The notes under the pieces were generated by a model, which was given only the letters and a program-made list of their open reading frames with translations, was not told where the DNA came from and made no database searches. A stretch of 64,000 nt of DNA from an uncultured Clostridia bacterium (lineage in GTDB: Bacteria > Bacillota > Clostridia > TANB77 > CAG-508), in NCBI GenBank assembly GCA_947581805.1, contig CANPVM010000001.1, forward strand, positions 62,001 through 126,000. The letters run 5' to 3'. Of the stretch, positions 11,535-19,931 are shown piece after piece. A program made the translations under genes and the position numbers. Positions within the stretch are counted from its first letter, which is position 1. Each line of letters starts with the position of its first letter.

Positions 11535-12797
11535 TTATTCAACTTTTTCTCCACAATTACTGCAAAACTTAGCATCTTTTTCTAATTTTACATTGCATTT
11601 CTTGCAAAATTTTGGTTTTGGATTTCCACAATTTACACAGAAGTTTCCTTCGTTTTCAACTCCACAATCACATTTCCATTTAGCTATTTCTGCTTTTTGT
11701 TCTTCATTTGCTTGTGTCTTTTCTGATTGTGTTGCACTTGCTTGCTCTTGTGCTTTTGCTTGTTGTTCTGCCTTTGCTTCTTCTTGCTTACTTAAATCCA
11801 TACTACTTTTTTCTGTGTTTTGCCATACTCCTTGTACTGCTTGACCCATTACATTTCCTGTTGACATGTTCATCATACCAATTCCCATGAAACCATTCAT
11901 AGCACCATTACTATTTTCTGCTGCGCTTTTTACTGCTTCTGAATATGCTTCTACCATCTTACCTTGTTGCATGTATGCATTTGAACTTAATTCATAATCG
12001 TCTATTTTCTTTTCTGATTCATCATCTAAGGTAACAGATTCTACTGCAAAACTATCAATTTTAATTCCTCTTTCACGAATTTTTTCGTCAAATACCTTTT
12101 CATCCATCATTTGTCTAATTTCATCTGTTTGACTTGGCATTTCTAATACAGGTACTTTGTGCTCGCTTGTTCCTAGTTCATTTGTTACATTTTGGAATAC
12201 TGCTAATACTTCACTTCTTAATTGTTCTACTAATTGTGATTTACGATATATATCGGCTGTTCCTGCAAGTTTTGTCATAAATAATGCTGGGTTCATTATG
12301 CTAAATGTATAAGTTCCAAAACATTTAATTTCTACTCTTAAAGGTGTAAGAGTGTTTGTCATTTGATTTGGAATTGGGTGTGACCAATCTTGGAATGGAA
12401 TTGGTGCAGGTGTTCCAAATTTATTATCAATAATTTCTTTAATATTAAAGAAGAATACAGCTTGTTCTTTTGCTGTTGCTCCATCAAAGGTAAATCTTTG
12501 CCACATTTCTTTAAATACGGCTCCAAATTGTCCTCCAAAGAAAGATGGTGATGATGATTCATCAAAAGTGTAAAATCCATCTTCTGCTGTTGCATCAATT
12601 ACTCTACCATTATCATAAATAACAGCACATTGTCCTGGTGCTACAATGATTGTACTTCTGTTTGTAATTACTCCTGTTTCTGTTGTTTTCTTTACCATTA
12701 AAACATCATTCGTCATGTCATCACAACGAATTGCTTCCTTCCATTGGTCATGCAAAGTGCTTCCTATTGCATCTTTGGCTGCTTTAATTAATCCCAT
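11535..12797 (-). CDS. SPFH-domain protein with C-terminal zinc ribbons (YdjI-like)
   Basis: 420 residues. Residues about 1-260 form an SPFH/band-7-like domain of the YdjI (virion core protein-like) type: GLIKAAKDAIGSTLHDQWKE at the start, IIVAPGQCAVIYDNGRV, then a helical region (IKIDSFAVESVTLDDESEKKI). A Gln/Ala/Glu-rich linker (about 335-370) leads to two short zinc ribbons, CDCGVENEGNFCVNCG and CKKCNVKLEKDAKFCSNCG. There is no signal peptide. In Bacillus the related gene is linked to envelope stress and phage-shock functions. It lies between a Tim44-like protein and a membrane transferase in a probable operon, suggesting a membrane-scaffold role. Confidence 0.8.
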   Translation of the reverse strand: MGLIKAAKDAIGSTLHDQWKEAIRCDDMTNDVLMVKKTTETGVITNRSTIIVAPGQCAVIYDNGRVIDATAEDGFYTFDESSSPSFFGGQFGAVFKEMWQRFTFDGATAKEQAVFFFNIKEIIDNKFGTPAPIPFQDWSHPIPNQMTNTLTPLRVEIKCFGTYTFSIMNPALFMTKLAGTADIYRKSQLVEQLRSEVLAVFQNVTNELGTSEHKVPVLEMPSQTDEIRQMMDEKVFDEKIRERGIKIDSFAVESVTLDDESEKKIDDYELSSNAYMQQGKMVEAYSEAVKSAAENSNGAMNGFMGIGMMNMSTGNVMGQAVQGVWQNTEKSSMDLSKQEEAKAEQQAKAQEQASATQSEKTQANEEQKAEIAKWKCDCGVENEGNFCVNCGNPKPKFCKKCNVKLEKDAKFCSNCGEKVE

Positions 12798-12825
12798 AAT
12801 TTTTTCCTCCTATTCTTTTTTAGGG

Positions 12826-12872
12826 GCTGGTACAAATTGCCCCATTTGGACCAATTGGGGACTGTCCCAAAT
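12826..12872. repeat. GGGGACTGTCCC-type intergenic repeat
   Basis: The 84-base gap between the Tim44-like and SPFH genes is largely filled by a repeat with GGGGCTGG, an inverted pair CCCCATTTGG/CCAATTGGGG and the near-palindrome GGGACTGTCCC. It resembles the GTCCC-containing repeats near 14.8, 19.9 and 49.8 kb. Being inside a probable operon it would be transcribed and could fold. Confidence 0.55.
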
Positions 12873-12881
12873 TGTCCTTTT

Positions 12882-13850
12882 TTAATTTCTTAGTGGCTCT
12901 AAGCCAGATAATACCCATGTGTTAGCACCAGTTGTAATAATACTTCCACAGTATTCACATTTTCCTGCTGATGTAATTTGTGTTGGTGCACCACAGTTTG
13001 GACAGTTGGTAGTTTTCACTTCTTCTGTTCCTTCCTGCGTTAGTACTCCTGTTTTTCTTTCAAATGTCATTTTATATACAGTTGTTCTATCTTGTGTTTT
13101 ACTTCCTTCTAATAATTCTTTTGTTGTAGCATCAATAATATAATCTTTCATAGTTGATTTTAATGCAATTTCTAAGATGTCCCTATCGCCTTCTTGCCTG
13201 AATTTATATATTGTTGCATAATTTACTGCTATACGGTCCATTACATTGATACGATTGGTGTCTATGTAGCCTTGTACTTGGTTTTTGTGTTGTTCAAATA
13301 AACTTTCTGTTTCAAATGGTCTCATTGGTTCCCAGTCTCTAGCTGTCCATGCATTTTGCAATTTTACAAACAAGTCTTTTGCCCATGATAACATTTTTTC
13401 TTCTGAAAAGTTTGGATCTATTTGCTTAATTTGGTCTGCGTAAATATGTGATTGGCTAACATCTACGCTTGGTGTATTTCTTACTGCTTGATTACTATAA
13501 TATGGTATGTTTCTTGGACCCCTTGGTCCTGCATTTCTATTCTTCATGACTCTTATTATAATGTAAATTACAAGAATAAGGAAAATTCCTCTTCCTACGT
13601 TGTTTCCTAACAACCATCCTATTAAAAAGAATAGGTCACCATCAGAGATTGAACTACTAGAACTACTAGAGCTCCAATCGGAATCCCAATCAGAATCCGA
13701 ATCCCAATCCCAATCAGAAGAACTAGAGCTCCAAGAAGAATCTCCACTATCATATCTATCAAAACTTCCTACATCGGCAAACGACAAGGTATGCAAAGCA
13801 AAAATAAGTGCAATGCAAAGAATAAAAATCCCTATTTTTCTTTTCTTCAT
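12882..13850 (-). CDS. Secreted/membrane Tim44-like protein with Ser/Asp/Trp low-complexity segment and zinc ribbon
   Basis: 322 residues: a signal-like N terminus (about 1-25, ending SFADVG), then a low-complexity Ser-Asp-Trp stretch (about 35-70), a transmembrane helix (about 72-98), and a Tim44-like lipid-binding-type domain (about 135-275, with FVKLQNAWTARDWEPMRPFE). A zinc ribbon follows (CPNCGAPTQITSAGKCEYCG, about 287-306). Such Tim44/zinc-ribbon proteins often neighbour YdjI-type SPFH genes, as here. The role is unknown; a membrane-surface function is inferred. The start ATG has only a weak G-rich ribosome site. Confidence 0.72.
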   Translation of the reverse strand: MKKRKIGIFILCIALIFALHTLSFADVGSFDRYDSGDSSWSSSSSDWDWDSDSDWDSDWSSSSSSSSISDGDLFFLIGWLLGNNVGRGIFLILVIYIIIRVMKNRNAGPRGPRNIPYYSNQAVRNTPSVDVSQSHIYADQIKQIDPNFSEEKMLSWAKDLFVKLQNAWTARDWEPMRPFETESLFEQHKNQVQGYIDTNRINVMDRIAVNYATIYKFRQEGDRDILEIALKSTMKDYIIDATTKELLEGSKTQDRTTVYKMTFERKTGVLTQEGTEEVKTTNCPNCGAPTQITSAGKCEYCGSIITTGANTWVLSGLEPLRN

Positions 13851-13970
13851 TTGTTTTGCCCCCTCTTATGTTCTATTTTTATTATATTTATGCTTATTTT
13901 CTATACTTTAATCATACACTTTTTTAGGGAATTTTGTCAATTGTTTTTTATTACCTGTTTTTGGAAAGAA

Positions 13971-14057
13971 CTGTTTTTGGGGACGGAGGAAAAAAACAGG
14001 TAACAATATATTATTTTAAATTATAAACCTGTTTTTTTCCTCCGTCCCCAAAAACAG
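13971..14057. repeat. 31-bp perfect inverted repeat of the GGGGACGGAGG family
   Basis: Arms at 13971-14001 and 14027-14057 are perfectly complementary over 31 bp. They carry GGGGACGGAGGAAAAAAA and its complement and are flanked by CTGTTTTT/ACAGG. The spacer is 25 bp of A/T. A partial extra copy of the arm end (CCTGTTTTTGG, 13953-13963) lies just before. The element occupies the divergent gap between the Tim44-like gene and the exporter gene. Partial relatives occur at 18911-18934 and 21124-21158. Confidence 0.8.
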
Positions 14058-14188
14058 GTTTGACATTTTACTTTTCTTATATTAGAATAGATTTCGATTT
14101 TGATAATAAATTTGTATTAATAAATTTTTATTAATACATTCTTATATTGTAAAAATTAGTTAGTAATTTATTTAAAAGGAGTTTTCTT

Positions 14189-14680
14189 ATGATAAAAAAA
14201 TATTTATTAGTTTTTTTGGTATCTATGATACCACTAATTGAATTAAGAGGAGCTGTTCCTATTGGCTTGAGTACTCTTTTAGGGGACCCACTTCCTTTGC
14301 TTCCTCTTTACCTTACTTGCATTATTGGAAATATGCTCCCTGTTCCTATTATCTTTTTCTTTGCTAGAAAAGTATTGTTATGGGGTGCAAATAAGAAATT
14401 TATAGGAAAGTTTTTCCGCTTCTGCATTGAAAAGGGCGAAAAGGGTGGAAAGAAGTTACAAGAAACTGCAGGTCCAGGATTATATTTTGCCTTGTTTCTT
14501 TTTGTAGGAATTCCTCTTCCTGGTACAGGTGCTTGGACAGGAACACTTGCTGCTAGCTTTTTAGATATGGATTTTAAGAAAAGTGTTATTGCTGTTATGG
14601 CAGGTGTTATTTTAGCTGGCATTATTATGGGGCTAGCTTCTGCAGGCGTCTTTGGTGCTTTGGGTGCAATGATTAGTTAA
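14189..14680 (+). CDS. Small multidrug-export family membrane protein (COG2426)
   Basis: 163 residues, almost entirely hydrophobic, one of the few plus-strand genes here. The N terminus IPLIELRGAVPIG and the later loop FVGIPLPGTGAWTGTL are the conserved elements of the Sm_multidrug_ex family (Pfam PF06695). Membrane segments are at about 4-25, 35-60, 95-115 and 130-155. The family name is historical and transport substrate is not established. ATG at 14189 follows AAAGGAG. Its own terminator follows at 14701. Confidence 0.82.
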   Translation: MIKKYLLVFLVSMIPLIELRGAVPIGLSTLLGDPLPLLPLYLTCIIGNMLPVPIIFFFARKVLLWGANKKFIGKFFRFCIEKGEKGGKKLQETAGPGLYFALFLFVGIPLPGTGAWTGTLAASFLDMDFKKSVIAVMAGVILAGIIMGLASAGVFGALGAMIS

Positions 14681-14700
14681 AGAAATTATTCTATCTTTAC

Positions 14701-14733
14701 AAAAAAACGGTAGTGTGTTACTACCGTTTTTTT
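14701..14733. terminator. Bidirectional terminator after the exporter gene
   Basis: Arms AAAAAAACGGTAGT (14701-14714) and ACTACCGTTTTTTT (14720-14733) are perfect, with A- and T-tails, so the hairpin can work in both directions between convergent genes. Confidence 0.88.
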
Positions 14734-14765
14734 GATTTTTAAGAAGTTTTTATGTTTTTCTTTTT

Positions 14766-14810
14766 AAGGGGTGTCCCAAATGGCAATTTATTGCCAAAAA
14801 AGGGCGTCCC
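14766..14810. repeat. GGGGTGTCCC...GGGCGTCCC repeat, variant core
   Basis: AAGGGGTGTCCC (14766-14777), a small hairpin core GGCAATTTATTGCC (14782-14795), then GGGCGTCCC (14802-14810). Same flanks as the 54-bp repeats at 14829 and 19874, but a different stem-loop core. Confidence 0.65.
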
Positions 14811-14828
14811 AAATGGCATTTTTATATT

Positions 14829-14882
14829 GAAGGGGTGTCCCCACCGTTCCAAAATGGAACGAAAAGGGGCGTCCCTACTGTT
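14829..14882. repeat. 54-bp intergenic repeat, copy A
   Basis: Begins GAAGGGGTGTCCC, holds a core stem GTTCCA-AAA-TGGAAC and ends GGGGCGTCCCTACTGTT. It matches 19874-19927 at 49 of 54 positions. Three of the differences are the loop of the stem, AAA here and TTT there. The stop codon of the sensor kinase (14877-14875) lies inside the repeat. Confidence 0.85.
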
Positions 14883-16941
14883 TACGTTGGAATGTAAGGA
14901 TGACTTTGAATAAGTCTCCGTCTAAATAAATTTGAAAGGTTCCTTTTTGTAATTCTATTAAACTTTGTGCAATAGATAATCCTAAGCCGCTTCCTTCTGT
15001 ATTTCTGGATGATTCTCCTCTTACAAATCGTTCCATTAATTCTTCTGCTGAAATGTTTAATTTTTCTTTTGATATATTTTTTAAGTTAATTTCAACTGTG
15101 TCTTTTTGTAAAATGACATCCACATAAACACGAGATTGAGGAAGTGCATATTTTACAATGTTGGAATATAAATTTTCCATTACACGGTACAAGTAACGAC
15201 TATCTGCTGTTATTATAGCATTTTCTTCTGGTAAATTTAATAATAATTCTAATTTCTTTTCGTTTAATCTGTCTTCAAATTCTCCTGATACCTGTTTAAT
15301 TAATTCCTTGATGTCTATTTTTTCTATGTTTAGTTTTATATTTCCGGAAGATGCTTTGGATGCTTCTACCAAATCTTCTGTTAAACGTTTTAACCTCTGC
15401 GACTTTTGGTCTAGTACGTCTAGATACTGTTTTGTTTTTTCATTTGGCATTTCTTCTTTTTTTAGTAAATCTACATAGTTAATAATAGAAGTTAGTGGTG
15501 TTTTTATATCGTGAGATACATTTGTAATTAACTCTGTTTTCATTCTTTCACTTTTTAGACTTTTGTTAATGGCATTTTGGAATCCTCCTGCAATGTCGTT
15601 TAAGTAAATACATACTTCTTTTAAATCACCTTTGTATTCTTCTTCTGTTAAACGAATTTGCGTATTTCCTTCGTATAATTCTTTAACCATTTGCTTCATT
15701 TGCTTTAGTTGTTTTAGGTAGCGAAGACCCCAATAAAACATAAAGCTCCAGATACCAAGAAGGAAAGGAATTGCTACTGGCCCTAAACTAAAAATTAAAA
15801 GGATACAAAACAATATTAAGATTGTGTAAGTAATAATGACAATACCTAATTTTATTGATAAGCTCAAGTTTGAAGAAATGCTATTTACTCCTTTTTTAAT
15901 TAGTCGATAAAGGTAATAGACAATGGTACTTTTCCACAATGTATGTGCCTTCATTCTTGTAATACTAGTTAAATAAAATAACATTCCTACAATATAAAAT
16001 ACTGCACTTGCTATAATAATGATGAAAGCAGTGGTCATGTTCATATTATAAATATTTAAATTAATAGTATCTATTACACTGAGTGTAATTCCTGTCACAA
16101 ACAATACAAATAAAACAACGATTTCATATGGTATTTTGTCTAATGTATTTAGAACAATTTCGTTTTTCCCCTTTTCCTTTCCTACATAAATAGTAATAAG
16201 GGTCATACATGTTAATAAAATCAGTGAGCCAAGTAGTAAATTAATCATAGCATTGTCATAAGGTTGAACTATTTTGTCATATACGATTTCATAATTATAA
16301 TAATAGTCATGATACTCTAAAGGTACTTTTATACCAGTATAAATGGTGCAATCATATTGCTTTAAGTCTGTATAATGAGATTCATACGCAATGTTCTCAA
16401 GTGATAATAAAGATATATTAGTGTTTACATTTTTTTGTTCATAATTCCAAAAATAAGAATAGTTGCTTAATTCCTTCTTAATTTCTTCTATTGTGTCTGT
16501 ATTTAATGTTTGATTCATATTAGTGATAGCTGTGTTGGTTTTGTTATCAATAATTAAAAATTTTAGGTTTTTATTTTCTAAATAATTTTTATAATAAATT
16601 TTATTTCCTTCCACATTACTCTCTACAATACCATAATAATTTGATATGTGCAGAGTATATTGATTATCACTTTCGTTTATCTTTTCATCAGTTACTTCTT
16701 TTGGATATTCAAATTCTACTTCTTTTATATAACTTGCTTGCACATTATTAAGGATAGATTCTTTATATAAGTTAGCAAATTGATTTGATTCAAAAAAACT
16801 ACTTGCTTTTACTTGTTTTTCTTCTTGTTCATAATACCATAAGGAAATTATAGATTGAACTATGGCAAGTATAGCAATAGGAATAAGTATATAACAAATA
16901 ATACGAATTAGTTTAGCATATTTGTTAGGTATTTTATCCAT
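14875..16941 (-). CDS. Membrane sensor histidine kinase
   Basis: 688 residues. One N-terminal membrane helix (about 10-32) and an extracytoplasmic sensor region of about 195 residues rich in Asn/Tyr are followed by six further hydrophobic segments (about 230-405). A HAMP-like linker precedes the HisKA domain with phospho-acceptor H477 in NVSHDIKTPLTSIINY. The HATPase_c domain has N box (MENLYSNIVKYAL) and G box (GSGLGLSIAQSLIE). The multi-helix segment between sensor and kinase is larger than in simple VanS-type kinases. It is transcribed 3 bases after the response regulator. The gene ends inside a 54-bp intergenic repeat, which may have replaced the original 3' end. Confidence 0.9.
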   Translation of the reverse strand: MDKIPNKYAKLIRIICYILIPIAILAIVQSIISLWYYEQEEKQVKASSFFESNQFANLYKESILNNVQASYIKEVEFEYPKEVTDEKINESDNQYTLHISNYYGIVESNVEGNKIYYKNYLENKNLKFLIIDNKTNTAITNMNQTLNTDTIEEIKKELSNYSYFWNYEQKNVNTNISLLSLENIAYESHYTDLKQYDCTIYTGIKVPLEYHDYYYNYEIVYDKIVQPYDNAMINLLLGSLILLTCMTLITIYVGKEKGKNEIVLNTLDKIPYEIVVLFVLFVTGITLSVIDTINLNIYNMNMTTAFIIIIASAVFYIVGMLFYLTSITRMKAHTLWKSTIVYYLYRLIKKGVNSISSNLSLSIKLGIVIITYTILILFCILLIFSLGPVAIPFLLGIWSFMFYWGLRYLKQLKQMKQMVKELYEGNTQIRLTEEEYKGDLKEVCIYLNDIAGGFQNAINKSLKSERMKTELITNVSHDIKTPLTSIINYVDLLKKEEMPNEKTKQYLDVLDQKSQRLKRLTEDLVEASKASSGNIKLNIEKIDIKELIKQVSGEFEDRLNEKKLELLLNLPEENAIITADSRYLYRVMENLYSNIVKYALPQSRVYVDVILQKDTVEINLKNISKEKLNISAEELMERFVRGESSRNTEGSGLGLSIAQSLIELQKGTFQIYLDGDLFKVILTFQRKQ

Positions 16942-16944
16942 TTT

Positions 16945-17649
16945 TTACACCTCCTCTATTTTTTCTATTTTATAGCCAATTCCCCAGATTACTTTTAAAT
17001 ATTTAGGTTCTTTTGGGTTAATTTCGATTTTTTCTCTAATGTGACGAATATGTACCGCAATAATATTATCTGCACCATAAGCCTCATCTTCCCAAACATT
17101 TTCATAGATTTGATTAATAGAATATACTTTTCCTTTGTTTTTTGTTAAAAATTTTAAAATGTTATATTCTGTTGGCGTTAGTTTTATTTCTTTTCCCTCT
17201 ACTATGACTTGTTTTGTATCATCATTAATTTTTAAGTCTCCTGTTTGATAAATAGTACCTTCTTCTTTTTGTTTAAAAGAACCAAGTGATGTATATCTTC
17301 TAATTTGAGAATTAACCCTTGCAATTAGCTCTACTGGATTAAATGGCTTTGTGATATAATCATCTGCTCCATTATTTAACCCTGCTACTTTATCATAATC
17401 TTCCGATTTGGCAGATAACATAATAATAGGCACTGCCTTCGTTTCTCTTATTTTACTAGCTGCTGTCATACCATCCATTTTTGGCATCATAATGTCTAAA
17501 ATAACTAAGTGAATTTCTGTTTTTTCCATGATTGCTAATGCTTCATTTCCATTATAGGCTTTAAAAATTTGATATCCTTCTTTACTTAAATAAATTTCAA
17601 TAGCATTTACAATTTCTTTATCATCATCACAAACCAATATATTATACAT
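16945..17649 (-). CDS. OmpR/PhoB-family response regulator
   Basis: 234 residues. Receiver domain (1-120) with acidic pocket D8-D9-D10, phospho-acceptor D52 in LDIMMPKMDG, and the conserved Lys in TKPFNP. A winged-helix DNA-binding domain (about 135-232) ends in ENVWEDEAYGADN and VIWGIGYKIE. It is directly upstream of, and surely paired with, the adjacent sensor kinase (3-base gap). Target genes are not evident; the pair may respond to envelope stress, but this is a guess from family habit. Confidence 0.95.
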   Translation of the reverse strand: MYNILVCDDDKEIVNAIEIYLSKEGYQIFKAYNGNEALAIMEKTEIHLVILDIMMPKMDGMTAASKIRETKAVPIIMLSAKSEDYDKVAGLNNGADDYITKPFNPVELIARVNSQIRRYTSLGSFKQKEEGTIYQTGDLKINDDTKQVIVEGKEIKLTPTEYNILKFLTKNKGKVYSINQIYENVWEDEAYGADNIIAVHIRHIREKIEINPKEPKYLKVIWGIGYKIEKIEEV

Positions 17650-17729
17650 GTTTCATCCCTTCCTTTTTTCTGCTTTTTAGTATAGCATACATTTCTTAAG
17701 AAAAAATAGTTTGTTTCTTAAGGTTTTAT

Positions 17730-17770
17730 TAAAAAAAGAAAGATTTGGATGCCTCCCATTTCTTTCCTTT
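17730..17770 (-). terminator. Terminator of the AI-2E permease gene
   Basis: Minus strand AAAGAAATGG...CCAAATCTTT forms an imperfect hairpin followed by CTTTTTTT. It lies between the permease stop and the response regulator promoter region. Confidence 0.6.
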
Positions 17771-17777
17771 TTCTTTC

Positions 17778-18908
17778 TTATGCTATTTTATTTTGTTCTC
17801 TATATTCTATAAAATCTTCTATTAAAACTTTTACTATTGCGATGACTGGTACTGCTAAAAACATGCCTAACATTCCAAAATAAGCACCTCCAATAGTAAC
17901 TGCAAGAATAACTAAAATTGGATTGATTTTTAAAGAATTTCCTACAATTTTTGGATTAATAATGTTGGCATCAATTTGTTGTAAAATAGTGACTATGACT
18001 AGCATCCAAATAGCTTGTGATAATCCTCCTGTAAGCAATGTAATAATACCTGCTATTACCACTGCAATAATAGCTCCTATGTATGGAATTAAGTTGAAAA
18101 TTCCTATCATAAATCCTAATAAAACAGCGTATTTTACTTTTAGAATACTCATGGCAATGGAAGTTAATATTCCTACTACAATGGCATCTAAAAATTGACT
18201 AGATAAAAAGTGGAAAAAGATTTCATTGGTTCTATGGAAATATTTATCTAAGTTTTGATATGCTTTTTTATTAAATATAGAACCTGCTAACCTTCTAAAG
18301 AAAGTTAATATTTCTGTTCTGCTATTTAGAATATAAATAGAAACTACTAATGCAACAAAAATATCAAATATGCCACTAGCAAAACTAAGAGCCCCTTGTG
18401 CATATTGTGTTAGTACATCTACATTTATAATTTGCTTAATATCTATATTTTCTAGTTCTTTTACTACTCTTGTAATTACTTCTGTTTTCCAAAAAGAATC
18501 TTCTGGAAGTTCATTAATTTTTGAGACAGCCGTTTCATAGTACGAAGCAAAATTATTGGTTAAGTCAATAATGCTTTGCACAATTGGTGGTACAATAAAA
18601 TTAATTAAAATAACAAGTAATATCAAAGCAATGAGATACACTGTTAATATACTTAATGGTCTTGCTTTCTTTGAAATAATAGGCATTTTTTTACTTTTTT
18701 TATAAGTTGTCTCTACTTTTTTACAAGGGATATATAAAATATAGGCTATTAATACACCTATTGCAAAAGGTGCTAAAATACTTAATAAATTAGTAATCCA
18801 GTTCATAATTTGACCTAGACTATCTACTGTTTTGTATATTACAATAACAGCAACAGCAAAGGTAAACCAATATAGCCATTTTGTCCAATTTTTTGTTTGT
18901 TTTTCCAT
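17778..18908 (-). CDS. AI-2E family (PerM/YtvI-like) membrane transporter
   Basis: 376 residues with the family layout: two N-terminal helices (about 12-30, 35-60), a third helix after KKARPLS, a soluble segment (about 115-185), then a hydrophobic C-terminal block containing GFMIGIFNLIPYIGAIIA and GNSLKINPILVILAVTIGG. Family members have been proposed to export AI-2 or to act as sodium/proton antiporters; the substrate here is unknown. The Shine-Dalgarno GGAGG in front of the ATG comes from a GGGACGGAGG repeat fragment (18911-18934). It is separated from exonuclease III by only 18 bases, so probably co-transcribed. Confidence 0.9.
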   Translation of the reverse strand: MEKQTKNWTKWLYWFTFAVAVIVIYKTVDSLGQIMNWITNLLSILAPFAIGVLIAYILYIPCKKVETTYKKSKKMPIISKKARPLSILTVYLIALILLVILINFIVPPIVQSIIDLTNNFASYYETAVSKINELPEDSFWKTEVITRVVKELENIDIKQIINVDVLTQYAQGALSFASGIFDIFVALVVSIYILNSRTEILTFFRRLAGSIFNKKAYQNLDKYFHRTNEIFFHFLSSQFLDAIVVGILTSIAMSILKVKYAVLLGFMIGIFNLIPYIGAIIAVVIAGIITLLTGGLSQAIWMLVIVTILQQIDANIINPKIVGNSLKINPILVILAVTIGGAYFGMLGMFLAVPVIAIVKVLIEDFIEYREQNKIA

Positions 18909-18910
18909 TT

Positions 18911-18934
18911 CTTTTTTCCTCCGTCCCTAAAAAC
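18911..18934. repeat. Partial GGGACGGAGG repeat bridging two genes
   Basis: TTTTTTCCTCCGTCCCTAAAAACA matches one arm of the inverted repeat at 13971-14057, split here as TTTTTTCCTCCGTCCC and TAAAAACA. On the minus strand it provides the exonuclease III stop codon (18929-18927) and the GGAGG ribosome site for the permease start at 18908. Confidence 0.7.
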
Positions 18935-19685
18935 AATCAATATCTAATTCTATTGGGCAGTGGTCACTTCCCATAATATCTGCATGAATTTTACTATCTT
19001 TTATTTTGTCTTTAATAGATGCTGAAGTAATAAAATAATCTATTCTCCACCCAATGTTTTTCTCTCTTGATTTCATCATATATGACCACCATGTATAGGC
19101 ATTTTCTTTCTCAGGATATAAATAACGGAAAGTATCGATAAAACCTGCTTGTAGTAGCTCTGTCATTTTATTTCTTTCTTCAGCAGTAAAGCCTGCATTA
19201 TGATGATTTGTTTTTGGGTTCTTTAAGTCGATTTCTTCATGTGCTACGTTAAAATCTCCACAATAAATAACTGGTTTCTTTTTATCTAAAGAAAGTAAAT
19301 ATGCTCTTATTTCATCTTCCCACACCATGCGGTAGCTTAATCTTTCTAATTCTCTTTTTGAGTTTGGAGTATAACAGTTTACAAAATAAAATTTTTCAAA
19401 TTCTAAAGTAATTACTCTTCCTTCTTGGTCATGTTCTTCTTTTCCTATGCCATAAGTAACGTTTAATGGCTTCTTTTTTGTAAAAATGGCTGTTCCAGAA
19501 TAACCTTTTTTTACAGCGCTATTCCAATATTGATAATAGCCTTCTAATAAAAGTTCTACTTGTCCTTCTTGCATTTTGGTTTCTTGTACACTAAAAATAT
19601 CGGCATTGATTTCTTTAAAAAAATCCATAAACCCTTTATTTAATACAGCTCTCAAACCATTTACATTCCAAGAGATTAATTTCAT
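18927..19685 (-). CDS. exoA: Exodeoxyribonuclease III (AP endonuclease)
   Basis: 252 residues, the usual length for ExoA/Xth, an Mg-dependent 3'-5' exonuclease and AP endonuclease of base excision repair. Motifs in order: KLISWNVNGLRAVL, catalytic Glu in VQETKMQ (about residue 35), YFVNCYTPNS, YCGDFNVAHEEIDL (Asp and Asn of the active site), TWWSY near 200 and the C-terminal GSDHCPIELDI with the catalytic Asp-His pair. ATG at 19685 follows AGGAGGG. The last codons overlap a repeat fragment. Confidence 0.97.
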   Translation of the reverse strand: MKLISWNVNGLRAVLNKGFMDFFKEINADIFSVQETKMQEGQVELLLEGYYQYWNSAVKKGYSGTAIFTKKKPLNVTYGIGKEEHDQEGRVITLEFEKFYFVNCYTPNSKRELERLSYRMVWEDEIRAYLLSLDKKKPVIYCGDFNVAHEEIDLKNPKTNHHNAGFTAEERNKMTELLQAGFIDTFRYLYPEKENAYTWWSYMMKSREKNIGWRIDYFITSASIKDKIKDSKIHADIMGSDHCPIELDIDCF

Positions 19686-19873
19686 ATTGCCCTCCTATTT
19701 TTATTCTGTTATTACTTTCTTTTTTATATTATCACGCATAGCAGAAAAGCGCAATAGCACAATAATATTTTTTATTGTTCGTTTCCTATCTATGGATATG
19801 TTTTTATATACATTTTTAAATAACAAAACTACTATAAACATATTTTAATACTTTTTAAAATAGCTTCAAAAAA

Positions 19874-19927
19874 GAAGGGGTGTCCCTACCGTTCCATTTT
19901 GGAACGAAAAGGGGCGTCCCTCCTGTT
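19874..19927. repeat. 54-bp intergenic repeat, copy B
   Basis: Same element as 14829-14882 with core GTTCCA-TTT-TGGAAC. It lies 4 bases beyond the 3' end of yabE and covers most of its downstream side. The remaining 190 bases up to exoA (19686-19873) are A/T-rich, with nothing else recognisable. Confidence 0.85.
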
Positions 19928-19931
19928 CGTT

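Noticed and set aside
11512..11844. Cys/Ser/Ala-rich plus-strand ORF over the SPFH gene's C terminus
   Set aside because: It is the shadow of the Gln/Ala-rich linker and zinc ribbons on the minus strand and has no ribosome site.
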